Virus record (IMG/VR): IMGVR_UViG_3300042326_000638
Coordinates: 1 to 25,971 of that record
Reading direction: 5' to 3' (one strand)
DNA length: 25,971 nucleotides
From: a virus
Each line of letters begins with the position of its first letter. Positions within the stretch are counted from its first letter, which is position 1. Below, one piece after another: positions 22,977 through 25,971 of this stretch. A program made the translations under genes and the position numbers. The notes under the pieces were generated by a model. That model searched no databases. It worked only from the letters and a program-made list of their open reading frames with translations, and was not told where the DNA came from.

Positions 22977-23417
22977 ATGGGTTACTACACAGGCCGAACC
23001 GGGGCACTGGTCTTCAACGGCAAACCCGTTGCGAAGGTGCAGAGCTGGTCTGTGGAAACCAGCGTTGATCTGCTGCCCACCGCTGACCTAGGCGCTGATG
23101 CGCGGTCGTTTGTCCCATCGCTAAAGGGCGCAACGGGCAGTGCCACCCTGATGTACTACCGGCTGGAGCCGGGCGAGTCGGCGCAGAAAACGCAGTTCAC
23201 CGCGCTACTGGCCAAAATTCACAAGCGGGGCGCCATCACCGAACAGGATCGAGTGTTCTTGGAGCTGGACGTAGACACCGGCGGCATTGACGACATCAAG
23301 ATGTACGCCTACATCACCAACGCCGTGATCGGCTCGGCGGTGGGTGAGCTGGTGGTGGTGCCGATTCAGTTCACGATGGACGGAGACTTTGACGAGGCCA
23401 TCAACCAGGCCAACTGA
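22977..23417 (+). CDS. Tail-tube-like protein of cyanobacterial phage type
   Basis: A 146-residue protein, MGYYTGRTGALVFNGKPVAK, then SVDLLPTADLGADARSFVPS, GATGSATLMYYRLEPGE, and AVGELVVVPIQFTMDGDFDE. It reads like a compact tail-tube fold (a strand with FNGKPVAKVQSWSVE, a loop, a strand TGSATLMYY). I recall closely similar short proteins in Synechococcus phages and prophages. A separate, longer tube protein is already encoded at 12614, so this one may be a second tube-like, tip or fibre-base protein. It overlaps the next start by ATGA. Confidence 0.75.
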   Translation: MGYYTGRTGALVFNGKPVAKVQSWSVETSVDLLPTADLGADARSFVPSLKGATGSATLMYYRLEPGESAQKTQFTALLAKIHKRGAITEQDRVFLELDVDTGGIDDIKMYAYITNAVIGSAVGELVVVPIQFTMDGDFDEAINQAN

Positions 23418-24301
23418 TGACGCACTACCTCGGCACAAAGGGCAACGTCAAGCTGAGGCGTGGCACCAAGGCATTCATCGGCCGGGTGTCTGATCAGATC
23501 ATCCCCGACGATGTGAACACGTCGCTAAACCGGTTGTCGTTTGATGGGGCGATCAACAACATCCTGATCGGCGATCGGGTGGACATCAGCACCACGGACG
23601 CCCGTGGGCTGGTGTTCTTCCCGCCGTCCGTGTGGGGCCTGGAGAGCACCGACCCGCCCCAGGAGAGCTTCACGGCTTACGTGCATGTCAACGCCGTGGG
23701 CGGCCTGCGGTTCTTCCCGACCTTCACCGATGCGGTCAACAACGTCCGCGCCAATGAGATTCCGCTGGCGGCATTCACCGGCGACCCGCTGCAGATCAGC
23801 GTGCGCGTGCGTGATGTGCAATTCAACCTATTGGGATCGGTGGAGGGCTACGAGTTCAACACCGACCGGCAGACAATTGACGCCACAAGCCTCAATGATC
23901 GGTTTCGCCAGCAGCTATCCGCCGGCCTGATCAGCGGCGCTGGGCGGATCGAGTGCGAGTTCAACTATCTCACGATCGGGCTTACTGAGCCGTCTCTGCT
24001 GCTGCTGCAGCTGATCCAGCGGGTGGAGATTGGCAGCGAGTTTGATCTAGCCCTGTACCTGACCGACAAGGATATTGATCCCACGGTTGATACGATCTTC
24101 TACAACCTGACCGCCGTAGTGAATCGCTCCGGTGTGCAGGTGCGAGCTGGCGACATCGTGCGCTGCGCCATTGATTTTGTCACCACTGATGAAATCCAGC
24201 TGGTGTATGGCAAGCCGGCTAACTATATCCTGAAGGAGGATGACGACCGCATCGAGCTGGAGCAGTCGCTGGACTACCTGCTGCAGGAAGTGGACGACTG
24301 A
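23417..24301 (+). CDS. Tail protein of cyanobacterial phage type
   Basis: A 294-residue protein (MTHYLGTKGNVKLRRGTKAF, then IIPDDVNTSLNRLSFDGAIN, GDRVDISTTDARGLVFFPPS, FNTDRQTIDATSLNDRFRQQ, and LLLLQLIQRVEIGSEFDLAL). I recall this family ('YLGT.G.VKLRRG', 'DD.NT.LNRL', 'NTDRE.ID...L...FR.Q', 'SGAGRI.C.F') from cyanophages, where it is a virion/tail protein paired with the gene before it. It probably forms a baseplate-like or tube-like unit. The start overlaps the previous stop, and its TGA is followed by a hairpin with the recurring motif. Confidence 0.75.
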   Translation: MTHYLGTKGNVKLRRGTKAFIGRVSDQIIPDDVNTSLNRLSFDGAINNILIGDRVDISTTDARGLVFFPPSVWGLESTDPPQESFTAYVHVNAVGGLRFFPTFTDAVNNVRANEIPLAAFTGDPLQISVRVRDVQFNLLGSVEGYEFNTDRQTIDATSLNDRFRQQLSAGLISGAGRIECEFNYLTIGLTEPSLLLLQLIQRVEIGSEFDLALYLTDKDIDPTVDTIFYNLTAVVNRSGVQVRAGDIVRCAIDFVTTDEIQLVYGKPANYILKEDDDRIELEQSLDYLLQEVDD

Positions 24302-24303
24302 GC

Positions 24304-24330
24304 CCGTCCGTAGCCTGAGCCTGTGGACGG
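24304..24330 (+). promoter_or_regulatory. Intergenic hairpin carrying GTAGCCTGAG (copy 3)
   Basis: CCGTCC (24304-24309) pairs with GGACGG (24325-24330), and the 15-nt loop holds the exact decamer GTAGCCTGAG (24310-24319). GGTGAG (24335-24340) then serves as ribosome site for the TTG start at 24349. A GTCC/GGAC stem also surrounds copy 1 at 12437, so the two share shape as well as motif. Confidence 0.45.
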
Positions 24331-24348
24331 TCGCGGTGAGGCGCACCC

Positions 24349-25971
24349 TTGGCTGATCAGCGGATAACCCAGCTCACGGCCCTGTCAAAGGCGGGTGCGG
24401 CGGCTAATGATGTGGTGCCCATCGCCGACATCTCCGCCAGCGAGACCAAGAAAATCACGCTGAAAGATCTGGTCGCCGCCGGCATCGACCTGGTGGACGC
24501 CGGGGAGATCGACCTGGAAAAGCTGGATCAGACCAGCACCACCAAGCTGGGTGCTGCGGCGATCGGCGATGGCGTGCTCACCGCCGCCAAGATGGCCGCC
24601 GATGCGGTCACAGCCGTTGCGGTCACAGCCCCCAGCACGGGAAACCATCGCGGCCGTGGGTGGCTGCACAGCGGCACCGGCAATCTGCAGGTGTGGGACG
24701 GGGCAGCGTTCCAGCAGGTGGTGATGCCCACCGCCGGCATCGGTGATCTGCAGGTGACCGCCGGCAAATTGGCTGATGGTGCTGTGACCACCGCGAAGGT
24801 GTCGCCGCTCGGTTCGGCCGCCTATGCCGCCGGATCGGTGAATACCGCCGCGCTGGCGGATCTGAACGTGACCAGCGGCAAGCTGGCGGATGGGGCGGTG
24901 CTGGCCGACAAGATCGGCACGGGTGCTGTCATCACGGCCAAGCTGGGCGCCGGTGCGGTGACCTACGACCGCATTCAGAACGTCTCTGCTACCGATCGAC
25001 TGCTGGGCCGCAGCTCTGCCGGTGCGGGGCCGGTTGAGGAAGTGCCGCTGACTGCTGCTGGCCGCGCCCTGATCGCTGGCGTGGATGCTGCAGCGCAGCG
25101 CAGCACACTAGGCCTGGGAACGCTGGCGACAGCATCCGGCACCTGGACGGACGGATCGACGTTCGCAGGCACCAGCTCGGGCACTAACACCGGCGATCAG
25201 ACCATCACCCTCACTGGTGACGTAACCGGCACTGGCACTGGGACGTTCGCCGCAACGATTGCCGATGGGGCAATCACCGAACTGAAGTACGCCGCACTGA
25301 GTATCCCCACCGGCGCGGTGCAGGATGACTCGATCACCGCGGCCAAGCTGGCGGATCAATCCTCTGCGGTGGTGAGCAACGGATCGCCATCAGGCGATGG
25401 GGCATTCATCGGGCAGCAGTGGTTCAACGCTGCCACGGGTGTGGTGTGGACATGGACCGGCAGCGAGTGGCAGGAACACCAAGCACCGACCATCCCTGAA
25501 TCTGGCGTTCCCGACCTGAACGCCAGCAAGATCACGGCTGGCGAGTTCCCGACCGATCGCCTAGCGGATGACGCCGTGACCGGCGTCAAGCTGGCGGATT
25601 ACAGCGTGGGGAAACTGGGCGAGGCAATTCCAGTTGCTGATTACATCAGCCAGCTGTATTTCAACCCATTGGATAAAGCCTTCTTCATGTGGGATGGCAA
25701 CGTCTGGCAGCCGATCGGGATCAGCACCGGCGCGGTCAAGTTTGCCGGCACCTATGACGCCTCCGACAATGAGGTGGCCAGCACCACCGCCGAGGGCGCA
25801 ACGCTGGGCCTAGTGGTCGGCAACGCATTGCCTGCCGCTGCAGTAGCCAACTCGGGCTACTACCTGGTGGTGAGCAAAAGCGGCACCGGCACCAGCCCGG
25901 CGCCTGCTGTTGCGCTGGCGCCCCCGGACCTGCTGCTTTCCACCGGCACGGCATGGGTCGAGGTGGATACA
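24349..25971 (+). CDS. Tail fibre, repeat-rich (3' end outside window)
   Basis: The frame starts at TTG 24349 (ribosome site GGTGAG 8 nt before) and stays open for 541 codons to the window end. It opens with ADQRITQLTALSKAGAAAND, VVPIADISASETKKITLKDL, a typical fibre anchor of cyanophage fibres. Then come many repeats of the form KLADGAVTTAKV or KLGAGAVTYDRI, which make triple-helix/beta-spiral shafts, a module GRALIAGVDAAAQRSTLGLG, and two Trp-rich segments (WFNAATGVVWTWTGSEW, FNPLDKAFFMWDGNVW) that look like carbohydrate-contacting loops. The stop is not seen. It is the distal receptor-binding fibre by position and content. Confidence 0.85.
   Translation, partial: MADQRITQLTALSKAGAAANDVVPIADISASETKKITLKDLVAAGIDLVDAGEIDLEKLDQTSTTKLGAAAIGDGVLTAAKMAADAVTAVAVTAPSTGNHRGRGWLHSGTGNLQVWDGAAFQQVVMPTAGIGDLQVTAGKLADGAVTTAKVSPLGSAAYAAGSVNTAALADLNVTSGKLADGAVLADKIGTGAVITAKLGAGAVTYDRIQNVSATDRLLGRSSAGAGPVEEVPLTAAGRALIAGVDAAAQRSTLGLGTLATASGTWTDGSTFAGTSSGTNTGDQTITLTGDVTGTGTGTFAATIADGAITELKYAALSIPTGAVQDDSITAAKLADQSSAVVSNGSPSGDGAFIGQQWFNAATGVVWTWTGSEWQEHQAPTIPESGVPDLNASKITAGEFPTDRLADDAVTGVKLADYSVGKLGEAIPVADYISQLYFNPLDKAFFMWDGNVWQPIGISTGAVKFAGTYDASDNEVASTTAEGATLGLVVGNALPAAAVANSGYYLVVSKSGTGTSPAPAVALAPPDLLLSTGTAWVEVDT

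Overview
The window is a 26 kb slice of the late (morphogenesis) region of a tailed, siphovirus-like phage or prophage. Nearly everything reads left to right as one long, tightly packed operon: terminase large subunit, neck protein, portal, prohead protease fused to the major capsid protein, head completion proteins, tail terminator, tail tube, tail assembly chaperone, tape measure, tip proteins and fibres. Many neighbours overlap by an ATGA, which suggests translational coupling. The DNA is GC-rich. The two small tail proteins at 22977-24301 and the fibre at 24349 look, from memory of family sequences, like proteins of cyanobacterial phages and prophages (Synechococcus/Cyanobium type). Two GCGATCGC (HIP1) sites lie near 9160 and 9716. 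A picocyanobacterial host is therefore my best guess, at moderate confidence. No integrase, attachment site, tRNA or host gene is present, so prophage and free phage cannot be told apart.

Left part (1-3103): the 3' two thirds of a lambda gpA-type terminase is followed by accessory DNA. This holds a minus-strand ribbon-helix-helix regulator, a divergent HNH endonuclease, a conserved phage protein of unknown function, and then about 560 bp without a credible gene. That gene-free stretch is the most remarkable part of the window. It is a strict 5-nt-period GGCNN array, punctuated every 126-127 nt by hairpins. Three of these share one architecture and all three carry a C(UNCG)G tetraloop. The array ends in a GNRA-loop stem followed by a T-rich run, which looks like a terminator.

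Head part (3104-9043): neck protein, lambda-type portal, a second (homing-type) HNH gene inserted after the portal, a 662-residue protease-capsid fusion, and three small head or head-completion proteins.

Adhesin-like block (9046-11824): a fibre-like protein, a protein of unknown function and a lectin-like protein lie unusually between the head completion and tail terminator genes. A 48-residue membrane protein (11831-11977) follows.

Tail part (11987-25971): tail terminator, a 46-residue protein, tail tube, chaperone G with a -1 frameshift extension (A AAA AAC slippery site), a tape measure with an internal lysozyme-like domain, M/L/K-like tip proteins, and a giant J-like tip protein. The lectin-like end of the J-like protein has a clearly different base composition. 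Two further tail proteins and a long fibre that runs off the window complete the region. A 10-base motif, GTAGCCTGAG, recurs exactly in three of the tail intergenic gaps.
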